A stretch of 64,000 nt of DNA from Tuctoria greenei. Its lineage: Eukaryota > Streptophyta > Magnoliopsida > Poales > Poaceae. Shown here one piece after another: positions 32,485 through 42,445 of the stretch (positions are counted from its first letter, which is position 1; each line of letters begins with the position of its first letter). The position numbers and the translations under genes are program-made. The stretch lies in the NCBI GenBank assembly GCA_036927565.1, contig JAYESD010000004.1, positions 64,664,933 to 64,728,932 on the forward strand. The letters run 5' to 3'. The notes beneath the pieces are model-generated. The model was given only the letters and a program-made list of their open reading frames with translations, ran no database searches and was not told where the DNA came from.

Positions 32485-32948
32485 CCGGACTAGTCCGATA
32501 ACCTTTCTGCACCAAATCGGACAAGTCCGATATCTGTCGGACTAGTCCGATATCTTTCTAACTAGAATCGGACTAGTCCTCCCCAGTGCGGACTGTCCTC
32601 AAAACACTGCACAAGTCACACAAAATCGGACAAGTCCGTTATTAAGCGGACTAGTCCGAGATCCTTTCTGATCCACTTCGGACAAGTCCGATATTCACAC
32701 GGACTAGTCCGAAAAAACCCACTGATCTAAATTGGACAAGTCCTCCAAGTGCGGACTTGTCATCGAACACACTTAGGGTTTCACATGTCCGGACAAGTCT
32801 GATGGACATCGGACTAGTCCGAAGATTTCTAGTAACAAAATCGGACAAGTCCGTTTTCAGCCGGACTAGTCCGATATTTCGGGACACTTAGGGTTTGCTA
32901 CACACAGCACACCAGACTAGTCTGGTGACCACCACGGACTAGTCCGAA
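32485..32948. repeat. Palindrome array in U3 of the Copia-inner 5' LTR
   Basis: About 17 copies of CGGAC-TA-GTCCG, CGGAC-AA-GTCCG or slightly mutated forms, each 12 bp, ending about 40 bp before the TATA box. The AA and TA forms mostly alternate. Confidence 0.85.
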
Positions 32949-32984
32949 CTTTTTGAACCCTAACGGTAACTTTTAGAAACCCCA

Positions 32985-32992
32985 TATAAATA
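32985..32992 (+). promoter_or_regulatory. TATA box of the Copia-inner 5' LTR
   Basis: TATAAATA, shared with the 3' LTR (43227-43234) and the Copia-3 3' LTR. It lies just downstream of the palindrome array. Confidence 0.75.
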
Positions 32993-33626
32993 GAGGTGCA
33001 CGACCCAATTTCACACTCTCTCGAACCATAGCGCCGTCACACCTCCCAAGAGCCCCAAAAACGACCTCTCACCACGAAATTAAGTGCAACATCGTCCAAT
33101 CCTTGGAGGATTCACTCTAGATCATTGGAGAGACACTTGCGAAACCACATTGAGCTCTTTGTTTGATTCTCTAACACACTCCTGCGTTTCAATTGTAACT
33201 TTTGAGTGTGTTTTTAGTGGCATTGTGTTTTGTAATCTAAGGGAGCTCTCAACGTGTGAGAACGCCCCTTGAATTCGGTTATTTACCCCTTTGTGATTAG
33301 TGGAAGAGGATTGGCCTTCGTGGCGATCCAACGAGGGTAGTGTTGGAGAAGACCCGGTCCTTTTGTGGACTCCTCAACGTGGACATAGGTTGTCTTTGTG
33401 GTAGCCGAACCACGGGATAAATCGTTGTGTCTTGTTTTAGTGTTCATCATTCTAATTAATCAACTCAATCTAGGGTTTCATACACATTGTTCATCTTACG
33501 TTAAATTGTTGAACATAAGACTTAATTGTGATATAATCCAGTATATAACTATTAAACTGTTGTTTGATTCTATATTTCTGCTGCACACTTAAAAGAATCA
33601 AACTAATCAATCATGCTTAATCAACT

Positions 33627-33675
33627 TAGTCCGTGAACACCGGACTAGTCCGCACTTTACCGGACTAGTCCGATA
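33627..33675. repeat. Two or three palindrome copies in U5 of the Copia-inner 5' LTR
   Basis: TTAGTCCG, CCGGACTAGTCCGC and CCGGACTAGTCCGATATC. They lie after the TATA box, so they would be in the RNA leader as well as at its 3' end. Confidence 0.75.
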
Positions 33676-33765
33676 TCTCTGGTATTAAACTGGTTGTTGA
33701 GTGTTGCAGGATCCGACAATATTCAAAAAGGCCTATTCACCCCCCCCTCTAGGTCTACATTCAAT

Positions 33766-33776
33766 TGGTATCAAAG
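33766..33776 (+). other. Primer-binding site of Copia-inner (Met tRNA type)
   Basis: TGGTATCAAAG two bases after the LTR end, one change from TGGTATCAGAG. Confidence 0.8.
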
Positions 33777-33815
33777 TAGGTTCTTCAAGAAAGAGTCTAA
33801 TCACTCAAAGAGATC

Positions 33816-36197
33816 ATGTCGGACATGAAGGACGTCCATCAAATCAACAAGCAAGAAGAGGTTAACAACGACAAGAACCAAAAAGTGGAGAAGTACCTCG
33901 AAGCCATTCAAGACTTCGAGGACGATGATGAGGAGACGCTGGAGCTGAAGGCACTTTTCAGAAAGAAGGCACTTTCCAAAGGGAAAGCGAAAGTTGAAGA
34001 GAAGAAGAAGGGGAGTAGTCACACCGACTACTCCCGATATCCTTTTAACTATGATCGCCTAAATTCCAATAACAACCATTACTTATCTATCCCACTTGGA
34101 AAAGCCCCACACTTCGATGGAAGTGATTACTCAATGTGGAGGCAGAATATGAAGATGCATTTGATTTCCCTAAATCCATGTCTATGGCATGTTGTATGCA
34201 CAGGGATAGATATTCCTGATGACGACGAGGAGCTCACCCCAAGCCAAGAGCAGGCCATTCATAGAAACGCTCAAGCTGCAGCTGTAATCACCTCCTCACT
34301 CAGTCGGGACGAGTTCACCAAGGTGGATGGACTCAAAACTGCTAAGGAGATATGGGATACTCTGCAAACTGCACATGAAGGTGACCGACATGTGCGTGAA
34401 GCAAAGATTGAGATGATCGAAGGCGAACTAGGAAGATTCGCAATTGAGGAAGACGAGTCACCCCAAGATATGTACAACCGATTGAAGACACTCGTTAACA
34501 AAGTTCGATCATATGGGAGCAAGAAGTGGAATGACCATGAGGTTGTAAAGCTCATCCTTAGAGCTTTTATGCCTCGCAATGTCACGCTATGTTCCATGAT
34601 TAGAGAAAGCCCCGAATACAAAAAGATGACTCCAGATGAATTGCTTGGAAAAATTATCAACTTTGAGATGATGGAAAAACAAGCAAAGCACGTCAAGGAG
34701 ATTGCCGATCTCACCTCGGCTAAGAAGAAAGGGGTTGCTTTAAAGTCCACCCTCAAGCCTCTATCCAAAGAAGCAAGAGAAACACAACTAGAAGAAGACA
34801 GTGACGAAGAGAGCAGTGAGCTAGATGAAGAGGACATGATATTATTCATGAAAAAGTTCAAGAGAATCATGAAGAAACGACAAGGGACAAAATCAAGTGA
34901 AGGCAAGTACAAGGAAAGAACAAAGCAAAAGTTGACCTGTGCGTGCTATAATTGTGATGAATATAACCACTTTATAGTTGATTGCCCATATGAGGAGAAC
35001 AAGAAGAAGACTAAAGAATCCAAGCCTCAACCTAAGAAATTCTTCAAGAAGAAGAAACAAGCCGAACAAGCGCATATTGGGAAGGAGTGGGACTCAAACG
35101 ATGAGTCCTCATCATCCGATGAAGAAGAGATGGCTAGCATAGCCATCGAGAGCACGTCCAAGAAATCTACACTCTTCCCTACACACGGTGCAAGGAAGGG
35201 AAATGGCACTTGCCTTATGGAAAAGGAAGGTAAACACAAGGTAATCATCAAAACCCCTTCCATGCATTCCTACTCTAGTGATGATGAAATAGATAGTGAG
35301 GATGAGGATATGCTAAATGGACTAGATAGGAAAACTGCAACAAAAATGAAATTCTTACTTGATCAACTTGTTGAGAAGGAGAAGTTAATTCATCGTCAAG
35401 AGGACATGATTATCTCCCAAAAGGAGGAGTATGTCGAACTTGACAAACTTCTAGAGCTTGAGTTAACTTCAAGCAAGAAAGCTTGCTTGGAGTTAACTGA
35501 CTCAAATGCTGCAATCAAGGACCAACTTGCTGACCTGATCAAGGTTAACAAGATCCTTGAAGTGCAAGTTGAGTCACTCAAGCTGAGTGAACCTTCCTCC
35601 TCTTCAAACTCACCTTCTCAACCCACTAAAACTGAATTTGCTCATATGTGCACATGTAGTAAAACTGACACCAGATTGAAAGGGAAATCAACCTCCACAA
35701 AGGATAAAAATCCTACCCAATGTGGCATATTTGACAAGGAGAAGATCAACTATGCACGTAGTGCATACTTGGTCCAAAGACCTCCAAATGTCAGATATGG
35801 CATTGGTTACTCCTATGATGAAAAGCAGCATGCTGGAAGTCGTAAGAATAACAAGGGAAGGATTTCTTTTGTGAAGGGAAGAACCTCTCAAACTGGTAAG
35901 TCGAAGAATAAAAACTTGAACTCACACGAATACCGGACTAGTCCGGTTGGTGTTCGGATAAGTCCAGTCCTCCGGACAAGTCCGACCCCTCAGACTAGTC
36001 CGGCTGATAAACAACGGCAGCTATTATTCAAAACTTTTGATGCCTCCTATGTATTAATGAGAAATAATCTTGGCAATGTCTGTGCTCATTATGTTGGGCC
36101 ACGTCATGGGAACACAAAATCCCATGTGTGGGACAAATATATTGTAACTATCCTCCAAGGACACAAGCAAGCCTGGGTACCTAAAACCAAAGCATAA
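33816..36197 (+). CDS. Copia-inner Gag
   Basis: 793 residues from ATG 33816, intact. The N-terminal 80 residues are charged. Residues about 90-290 form the copia gag domain: FDGSDYSMWRQNMKMHL, KEIWDTLQTAHEG, ESPQDMYNRLKTLVNKV and APSY-like VTLCSMIRESPEYKKM. A zinc knuckle CYNCDEYNHFIVDC is at about residue 375. A long Glu/Lys/Ser region and a coiled coil with EKEKLIHRQEDMIISQ follow. Near residues 706-730 the copia palindromes are read as YRTSPVGVRISPVLRTSPT. It ends WVPKTKA TAA. The next 50 bp overlap with the pol frame. It packages the element RNA in the cytoplasm. Confidence 0.88.
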   Translation: MSDMKDVHQINKQEEVNNDKNQKVEKYLEAIQDFEDDDEETLELKALFRKKALSKGKAKVEEKKKGSSHTDYSRYPFNYDRLNSNNNHYLSIPLGKAPHFDGSDYSMWRQNMKMHLISLNPCLWHVVCTGIDIPDDDEELTPSQEQAIHRNAQAAAVITSSLSRDEFTKVDGLKTAKEIWDTLQTAHEGDRHVREAKIEMIEGELGRFAIEEDESPQDMYNRLKTLVNKVRSYGSKKWNDHEVVKLILRAFMPRNVTLCSMIRESPEYKKMTPDELLGKIINFEMMEKQAKHVKEIADLTSAKKKGVALKSTLKPLSKEARETQLEEDSDEESSELDEEDMILFMKKFKRIMKKRQGTKSSEGKYKERTKQKLTCACYNCDEYNHFIVDCPYEENKKKTKESKPQPKKFFKKKKQAEQAHIGKEWDSNDESSSSDEEEMASIAIESTSKKSTLFPTHGARKGNGTCLMEKEGKHKVIIKTPSMHSYSSDDEIDSEDEDMLNGLDRKTATKMKFLLDQLVEKEKLIHRQEDMIISQKEEYVELDKLLELELTSSKKACLELTDSNAAIKDQLADLIKVNKILEVQVESLKLSEPSSSSNSPSQPTKTEFAHMCTCSKTDTRLKGKSTSTKDKNPTQCGIFDKEKINYARSAYLVQRPPNVRYGIGYSYDEKQHAGSRKNNKGRISFVKGRTSQTGKSKNKNLNSHEYRTSPVGVRISPVLRTSPTPQTSPADKQRQLLFKTFDASYVLMRNNLGNVCAHYVGPRHGNTKSHVWDKYIVTILQGHKQAWVPKTKA
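35931..36003. repeat. Palindrome copies inside Copia-inner gag
   Basis: Four units (CCGGACTAGTCCGG; CGGATAAGTCCAG; CCGGACAAGTCCG; CAGACTAGTCCGG) kept in one frame, giving repeated R-T-S-P, I-S-P and T-S-P. Confidence 0.8.
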
Positions 36198-36198
36198 T

Positions 36199-37014
36199 TT
36201 GTTTTTGCAGGCCTATTCCTCCGGTGGATCCAAATGGGTGCTAGACAGTGGATGCACCAACCACATGACCGGAGAAAGGAGGATGTTCGTGGAATATGAA
36301 GAGAATGAGGATCCAAACGAGGGCATCTACTTCGGAGATAATAGTCAAGGAAGGGTGCTCGGTGCCAGTAAAATTGCAATATCCTTTGAACACACACTTT
36401 CTCATGTTTTACATGTTGAATCTTTAGATTATAACCTGCTGTCCATATCTCAACTATGTGACAAAGGTTATAATTGCTTGTTCACTAACGAGGGTGTGAC
36501 CGTCTCTAGGAGGAGTGATGGTTCCATTGCATTCAAGGGTATGTTGAAGGGAAAGCTTTACCTTGTTGACTTCAACAAGGATAAAGCCGAACTCGAAACA
36601 TGCTTGATTGCAAAAACCAACATGGCTTGGCTGTGGCATAGACGGCTAGCGCATGTTGGTATGAGGAATCTTCAAAAACTCCTCAAGGGCGATCACATCC
36701 GCGGTTTGAAGAATGTTGTTTTTGAGAAAGACAGGCCTTGTAGCGCGTGCCAAGCCAGGAAGCAAGTTGGAGCACATCATCCCGCAAAGAACGTCATGAC
36801 TACAACAAAACCGCTTGAACTACTTCACATGGATTTGTTTGGTCCAATTGCTTACATAAGCATCGGCGGTAACAAATATGGTTTAGTTATTGATGATTTT
36901 TCTCGCTTCACTTGGGTTTTCTTTTTGCACAATAAGTCGAAAACACAAGGAACACACAAGAATCAAATGAGCTCAAAACGAATTTTCATTGACAATCAAG
37001 AGTATTCGAAGTGA
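36199..37014 (+). pseudogene. Copia-inner protease and integrase N-terminal half
   Basis: Lies +1 relative to gag; open from 36148. The protease site is WVLDSGCTNHMTG. Then comes the gag-pre-integrase module with WLWHRRLAHVGMRNLQ and CSACQARK (His-His-Cys-Cys), and the integrase core with LLHMDLFGPIAYIS and DDFSRFTW. A deletion with frameshift at about 36950 leads to the TGA at 37012. The usual VVDD is IDD here, one codon short. Confidence 0.85.
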
Positions 37015-38575
37015 CAATGGCACGGAGTTCAAGAACACACGAGTGGAGGAGTACCTTGATGAAGAGGGCATCAAGCACGAATTTTCAGCGCCACACTCGC
37101 CACAACAAAATGGAGTTGCCAAAAGAAAGAACCGAACACTCATAGAGATGGCAAGAACAATGCTCGATGAGTACAAGGCTTCAGATCGATTTTGGACGGA
37201 AGCGATTAACACCGCTTGCCACGCCGCAAATCGACTTTATCTTCATCGACTACTCAAGAAGACTCCCTATGAGCTACTTACCGGTAACAAACCAAACATT
37301 TCATATTTTCGAGTTTTCGGTTCTCCATGTTATATCCTGAACAAGAAGCCTAGGACTTTAAAGTTCACTTCGAAGTCCGATGAAGGTTTCTTGCTTGGTT
37401 ATGATTCGAACACTTACGCCTATCGTGTCTTCAACAAGGACTCCGGACTTGTTGAAGTAGCATGTGACGTAGTGTTCGATGAGACTAATGGCTCCCAAAA
37501 GGAGCAAGTTGATCCATGTGAATTAGGTAAAGAAGAAGCTCCTTGTCAAGCATTGAAAAGAATGGCTCTAGGCGAAGTTCGACCACAAGAGCCACCTTCA
37601 CACATACATGAGGAAAATGAACAACGAGAGGATACCATCAATCAAGGGGGAGCTTCAACACAAGATCAACCACAAGAGTACAAATATGATCAACAAGTCA
37701 ATGAAGGCAACCACTTAGGGGGAGAAGCGTACAATCATGAAGACACGACTCCTCAAGTGCCACACCCAAGAGTACACAAATGCGTCCAAAGGGATCACCC
37801 AATCGGCAGCATCATCGGTGACATCCAAAAGGGAGTAACCACTAGATCTCGCATAGCTAACTTTCATGGGCATTATTCGTTTGTATCCTTTTTGGAACCA
37901 CGCGGGATTGAGGATGCATTGAAGGATCCGGACTGGGTGGTGGTAATGCAAGAAGAATTGAACAACTTCATGCGGAACGAGGTGTGGGAACTTGTGGCAA
38001 GGTCCAATGCAAACATCGTCGGCACCAAGTGGGTTTTCTACAATAAACAAGACGAACACGGGGTGGTGACAAGGAACAAAGCACGACTTGTGGCCAAAGG
38101 GTACCCACAAGTCGAAGGTTTGGATTTTGATGAGACTATTGCTCCAGTAGCTAGGCTTGAATATATTAGAATATTACTTGCATATGCTACTCACCATGAT
38201 TTCAAGCTGTATCAAATGGATGTGAAAAGCGCCTTCCTCAATAGACCGATCAAGGAAGAGGTGTACGTGGAGCAACCACCCGGGTTTAAAGACAAAAAGT
38301 TCCCCGACCACGTATTCAAATTGCGTAAGGCTCTCTACGGCCTCAAACAAGCTCCTAGAGCTTGGTATGAGTGTCTTAGAGATTTCTTAATTGAGAATGG
38401 TTTTCAAATTGGCAAAGTAGATTATACATTATTTACAAAGAATTTAGACAATGATATCTTTATTTGTCAAATTTATGTTGATGATATAATATTTGGGTCA
38501 ACTAATCAATCTTTTTGTGAGGAATTTAGCAAAATCATGATAGGCAGGGTTGAAATGTCAATGATGGGAGAATGA
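36989..38575 (+). pseudogene. Copia-inner integrase C-terminal half and RT N-terminal part
   Basis: Opens in the next frame with IKSIRSDNGTEFKN and PQQNGVAKRKNRTLIEMART, completing the D-D-E triad. The integrase end follows (FRVFGSPCYILNKK, VVFDETNGSQK), then a Gln/Glu-rich linker of about 90 residues. RT has IVGTKWVFYNKQDEHGVV, DVKSAFLNRPIKEEVYVEQ, LYGLKQAPRAWY and CQIYVDDIIFGSTN with both catalytic Asp residues. It ends at TGA 38573-38575 (MMGE stop KYFLGF, expected Leu). Confidence 0.87.
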
Positions 38576-39428
38576 AAATACTTCTTGGGATTCCAAGTGC
38601 GGCAACAAAAGGAAGGAACGTTCATAAGCCAAACCAAGTACACGCAGGACATACTTAAGAAGTTTGGCATGGACAAGGCAAAGCCCATAAAGACCCCCAT
38701 GGCAACAAATGGCCACTTGGATCTCAATGAAGATGGACCTAACGTCGACCAAAAGGTATACCGCTCCATTATTGGATCTCTACTCTATTTATGTGCATCT
38801 AGGCCAAATATTATGTTAAGTGTATGTTTGTGTGCAAGATTTCAAGCCAACCCTAAGGAATGTCACTTGACAGCCATAAAAAGGATCTTGAGATATTTAG
38901 TTCGTACACCCAACCTTGGTCTTTGGTACCCAAAAGGCTCAAAATTCAATCTCATTGGTTACTTCGATGCAGATTATGTCGGGTGCAAAGTAGATAGAAA
39001 AAGCACCTCCGGTACGTGCCAATTCCTAGGGAGATCCTTATTTTCTTGGTCCTCCAAGAAACAAAATTCCATTGCCCTATCCACAGCCGAAGCGGAGTAT
39101 GTTGCAGCCGGGAGTTGTTGTGCACAACTCCTTTCGATGCGACAGACTCTAAGGGATTACGGTTACAATATGAACCATATTCCTCTCCTTTGTGACAATG
39201 AGAGTGCCATCAAAATTGCCCACAATCCAGTTGAGCACTCTAGAACTAAACACATAGACATAAGACATCATTTTTTGAGGGACCATTCCATGAAAGGAGA
39301 TATAACCATCTCACATGTCAACACCCAAAAAGCAATTGGCCGACATATTCACCAAGCCACTTGATGAAAAGCGTTTTTGCGAACTCCGAAATGAACTAAA
39401 TATCCTTGATGCTCGGAGTGTGGCTTAA
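38576..39428 (+). pseudogene. Copia-inner RT end and RNase H
   Basis: Same frame as the RT part (open at 38585). It has QQKEGTFISQTKYTQDIL, FDADYVGCKVDRKST (RNase H Asp), LSTAEAEYVAAG (Glu), LLCDNESAIKIAHN and TKHIDIRHHFLRD. One extra A in the run near 39330 shifts the frame and gives a TGA at 39364. In the true frame QLADIFTKPLDEKRF continues to TAA 39426-39428. Confidence 0.85.
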
Positions 39429-39665
39429 AAGGTTGCATACCTGTATGAATTCGTCAAAAATGTTGATTGAATTGTGAAAATCATCTCTCTCAATTTTTCT
39501 CGAAAAACTATGTCAATTACTAGATCTTGATGAATTATGATCATTGTTTGATTGTTGTATGCTTACTGGTCAAATTCATCAAGATTAACTGATTTGTTTT
39601 GCCCCTCAATTCTCTATTTATGAACCTTCAAATATATATGAATGGTCTATGCAAATTTCTCCTGG

Positions 39666-39830
39666 TGACCACGGACTAGTCCGTGGTTACCAGGACTAGT
39701 CCGCCCATGCACACTAGTCCGCTGAGTGTCGGTTAGTCCGGACTAGTCCGCTAGACCACGGACTAGTCCGATATAGCTCTCTGGATGAGTTCGGACTAGT
39801 CCGGTCATCTCCGGACTTGTCCAATTTTTC
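39666..39830. repeat. Palindrome cluster in the Copia-inner post-pol spacer
   Basis: Six to eight copies, mostly CGGACTAGTCCG, one CGGACTTGTCC. A 28-bp segment has two back-to-back copies (GGTTAGTCCGGACTAGTCCG). Confidence 0.8.
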
Positions 39831-40225
39831 GTGTCCATAACCCTAGCCGCCACCAAACCCTAATTCCTCTCATCCCCAGTCTTGCTCACGCACTCTCTCT
39901 CTCTCTCTTGCGCTTGAGCTCCCAAAGCGATTCCTTGCTCCCTCCATCAAAAAGGTGCGCATTTGGGCGCAAATCAAGCTTGACCTCGTGCGGATTGAAG
40001 CTAGCGGACTTGTCCGGGCTCCAACTCCCTAATCCTCAAGCTTCAATCGATTTCTTTGGTAATTTTCTCCCAAACCCTAGAAATCTTGTTTTTCTCCATT
40101 GTTGATCGAATAGCCTAGCATCTTTCACTAGATACATGATTCTTTGATGTACTACATGCATGCTAGACTTGTTATGCATTAGGAATCAGCCTTTGTCCAT
40201 TCTGTTAGGTTATTGAGGATGAACA

Positions 40226-40302
40226 CCGGACTAGTCCGGTCCATGCACGGACAAGTGCGGTCCCCCAGACTAGTCCGTGCCTGTGCACCGGACAAGTCCG
40301 AT
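40226..40302. repeat. Palindrome cluster before the Copia-inner env-position ORF
   Basis: CCGGACTAGTCCGG, CGGACAAGTGCGG, CAGACTAGTCCG and CCGGACAAGTCCG, again alternating TA and AA forms. Confidence 0.8.
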
Positions 40303-40413
40303 GTTTCTGAACTTAAAACCTAATTCTTTAATGCCTCAATGCAATTCCTTGCTATCTTTTCATACCTATGCCTTGTATCACTCATCATCATTCTTGCAAA
40401 TCATTCTCAGATC

Positions 40414-41997
40414 ATGTCGAGCTCAAATGATGAAATCTCCGACTTTGAGGTCGAGATGGGCCACGAGGTGGCACCTCGGACCTCAACGGGTCTTGGCAAG
40501 AAGCGCCAAGACAGACCTATCGAGCCAGCTCCATCCCCTCCACAAGTTTGGAGGAAAGTGCTAGCAAAGAAGCCGGCCTCCAAGGTGCCAGCTTCTAGGG
40601 CTACCGCCAGTGGTGGCCCTAGCTCGGCAAGTGCCCGCCAAGCAAAGGGCAAGGGCAAAGGGATAGCGACGGGTCCAGTCGGGCCTTTGAAGCTGCATGC
40701 TCCCAGGGAAGGGGTCCGATACCCTACTGAGGAGAAGTTCAATGGCAAGGGCAGTGACTCGGCGGCAAAATTCAGAAGCATCGACTGGTATGGCAGCCGA
40801 AGCAAGCTGCTGATGGAAGGTTCTGGTGCAACTTCCATGCTGATTTCTACAAATCGGTGTATCTACCGATGAAGACCCCCGTGGTGCGCAGTCAGTGGAT
40901 TGACTGGGCACATTTTGAGAAGAAGGGCTGCTCACCGTTCACTGATGTAGTGAGAGCCATTGAGAAGCATGGACTGAGAGATCTGTTTGCTTTCAGAAAT
41001 AACTGGAATGATGAAGTGATTGCGCAGTTCTTTGCGACCTGTCACTTTTCTATTGAGGATGAAGAGAGTGTCACATGGATGACCCATGGATCCAAGTACA
41101 GCATCACTCAAGAAGATTTCGCTAACCTGCTTCATCTTGACACCACAAGATCTGATTGCTTGGTCATACACAACATTGGTGTCATTGAGAAGGATAGGAT
41201 GAAGTTCCTATATGAGCCAAACTCAAAGTTCAACCCTCCTTCCACCAAAAACATGAAGCCATTCTTTGTGGTGTTGAATAGAGTGTTAAGAAAGACAATT
41301 GCTCCCAAGGATGGCGATGCTGGAGTGTGCAAGGATACCTCCAGACTCTGATGAGAGTCATAAGAAAGGACCGCCCATTTGATGTGGCGGAATACATTTG
41401 GAATGATATGGTGAACATATCCTGCACTCCTAATAGATCTTGCGGATATGCTCCTTACCTAATGTTTGTGATTGAAAAAGTCACTGGCATTGAGTTTGTG
41501 AAAGATGTGGAGCATCTACCCTTGAGGCCCCAAATGCCTCAAAAGCCGAGTGTGCAGGCTGCTCCCTTGCCGGCCTCCAGTCCCGAGGCACCGGCAAGAA
41601 CAAGAGAAGATGTCAGAGCTGCTCCAGTTTCAAGGTCAGCCCCTCAGAGAGGATCAGCTAGTGGGATCCTCAACTATCTAGCTGAAATATTCACCTCCTG
41701 CAAGAAGGCCGAAGTGAGGGCTCATAAACTCAACCAGAAGAGAAGGAGGACATGAAATACATAAAGGCCAACGTGAAGCAAATCTGCCAAAACCTGGAGA
41801 TCGACCCCATTGGGTCTTCAGTGATTTCCGAGGACTCTGACACGGACTTCACTGAGCTCGTGCCCTTGAACCCCTCCGAGCTTGCCTACTTTGGCATTGG
41901 GGGCTCGAGTGGCTCCGTTCCTCCTCCTTCTCCTCCTCATCAAGCTGAAGATGAAGATGACGAAGACGACGATGAGAGCACCGACAGTGAAGAGTGA
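40414..41997 (+). pseudogene. Copia-inner env-position ORF ('putative plant transposon protein' type)
   Basis: ATG at 40414 (MSSSNDEISDFEVEMG). A basic Pro/Ala/Lys region precedes the conserved part: EEKFNGKGSDSAAKF, then TPVVRSQWIDWAHFEKKG, HGLRDLFAFRNNWNDEVIAQF, WMTHGSKYSITQEDF and EYIWNDMVNISCTPN. The C-terminus is acidic and ends DDDESTDSEE. I see frameshifts near 40800, 41328 and 41745, and no clear membrane segment. The conserved part matches what grass annotations call a putative plant transposon protein (recognised from memory). In SIRE elements an ORF here is often called envelope-like. Its function is unknown. Confidence 0.72.
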
Positions 41998-42445
41998 AGA
42001 CCCTAGGACCCTCCTCTCCTTCTTTTTGGTGTCTTGATGCCAAAGGGGGAGAGATTGAGGGGGAGTCTTAGCTTTAGCTGTAGGATGCGAGGAGAGAGCT
42101 CTTTTTATCCATCTTTGTGATTGTAATGATTTAACGTTGTTTCTAAGTTAACTTTGGTTTTGTGATGCTATGCTTACTTAATTTGAGAAGTATTTGTTAA
42201 AATCCGTAATTTTGCTCCTGGAATGACATATGTGCTTTGTTTTGGTTGATTAATGCAAATTATGTCACTCCCAATGTCTTAATGTACTTAGTTATGCATC
42301 CCAACATAAAGAATGCACATATGGATAATTCTTTCACTGCTTGATGTATTTTGATTCATATGTGCATACTTTATGAAAATCTCAATTTTTGTCATATTTT
42401 GTGAAATCTCAATTGGTTGTCATCAATCACCAAAAAGGGGAAGAT
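41998..42445 (+). other. Copia-inner 3' untranslated region with polypurine tract
   Basis: No gene. AAAAAGGGGAAGAT at 42432-42445 directly precedes the 3' LTR and is the plus-strand primer. A similar tract occurs in Copia-3 on the other strand. Confidence 0.8.

Larger units (their letters stand above)
32224..33763 (+). repeat. 5' LTR of Copia-inner
   Basis: 1540 bp. Against the 3' LTR it lacks one 18-bp block in the palindrome array near 32490. TATAAATA is at 32985-32992. Confidence 0.93.
39429..40413 (+). other. Copia-inner spacer between pol and env-position ORF
   Basis: No gene seen. It holds palindrome copies at 39666-39830 and 40226-40302, and a CT-rich tract at 39891-39908. In SIRE elements this region would be in the RNA between the two coding blocks. 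Confidence 0.7.

Noticed and set aside
32485..32948. CRISPR-like repeat array
   Set aside because: The units are 12 bp, variable and spaced unevenly inside an LTR of a plant retrotransposon, with no cas genes. They are palindromes of the element.
32485..32948. Binding sites of Gal4-type zinc-cluster proteins (CGG-N6-CCG)
   Set aside because: The shape fits, but that protein family belongs to fungi. A plant factor would be needed, so I keep only the neutral statement that a dimeric binder is possible.
34271..34912. 213-residue minus-strand ORF within Copia-inner gag
   Set aside because: Ser/Leu-rich shadow of the gag frame; the equivalent strand in Copia-3 shows the same type of shadow.
36197..36211. 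A short intron from 36176 (GGGTACC) to 36210
   Set aside because: It would be under 40 bp, too short for plant splicing. Only a more distant donor could use this acceptor-like site.
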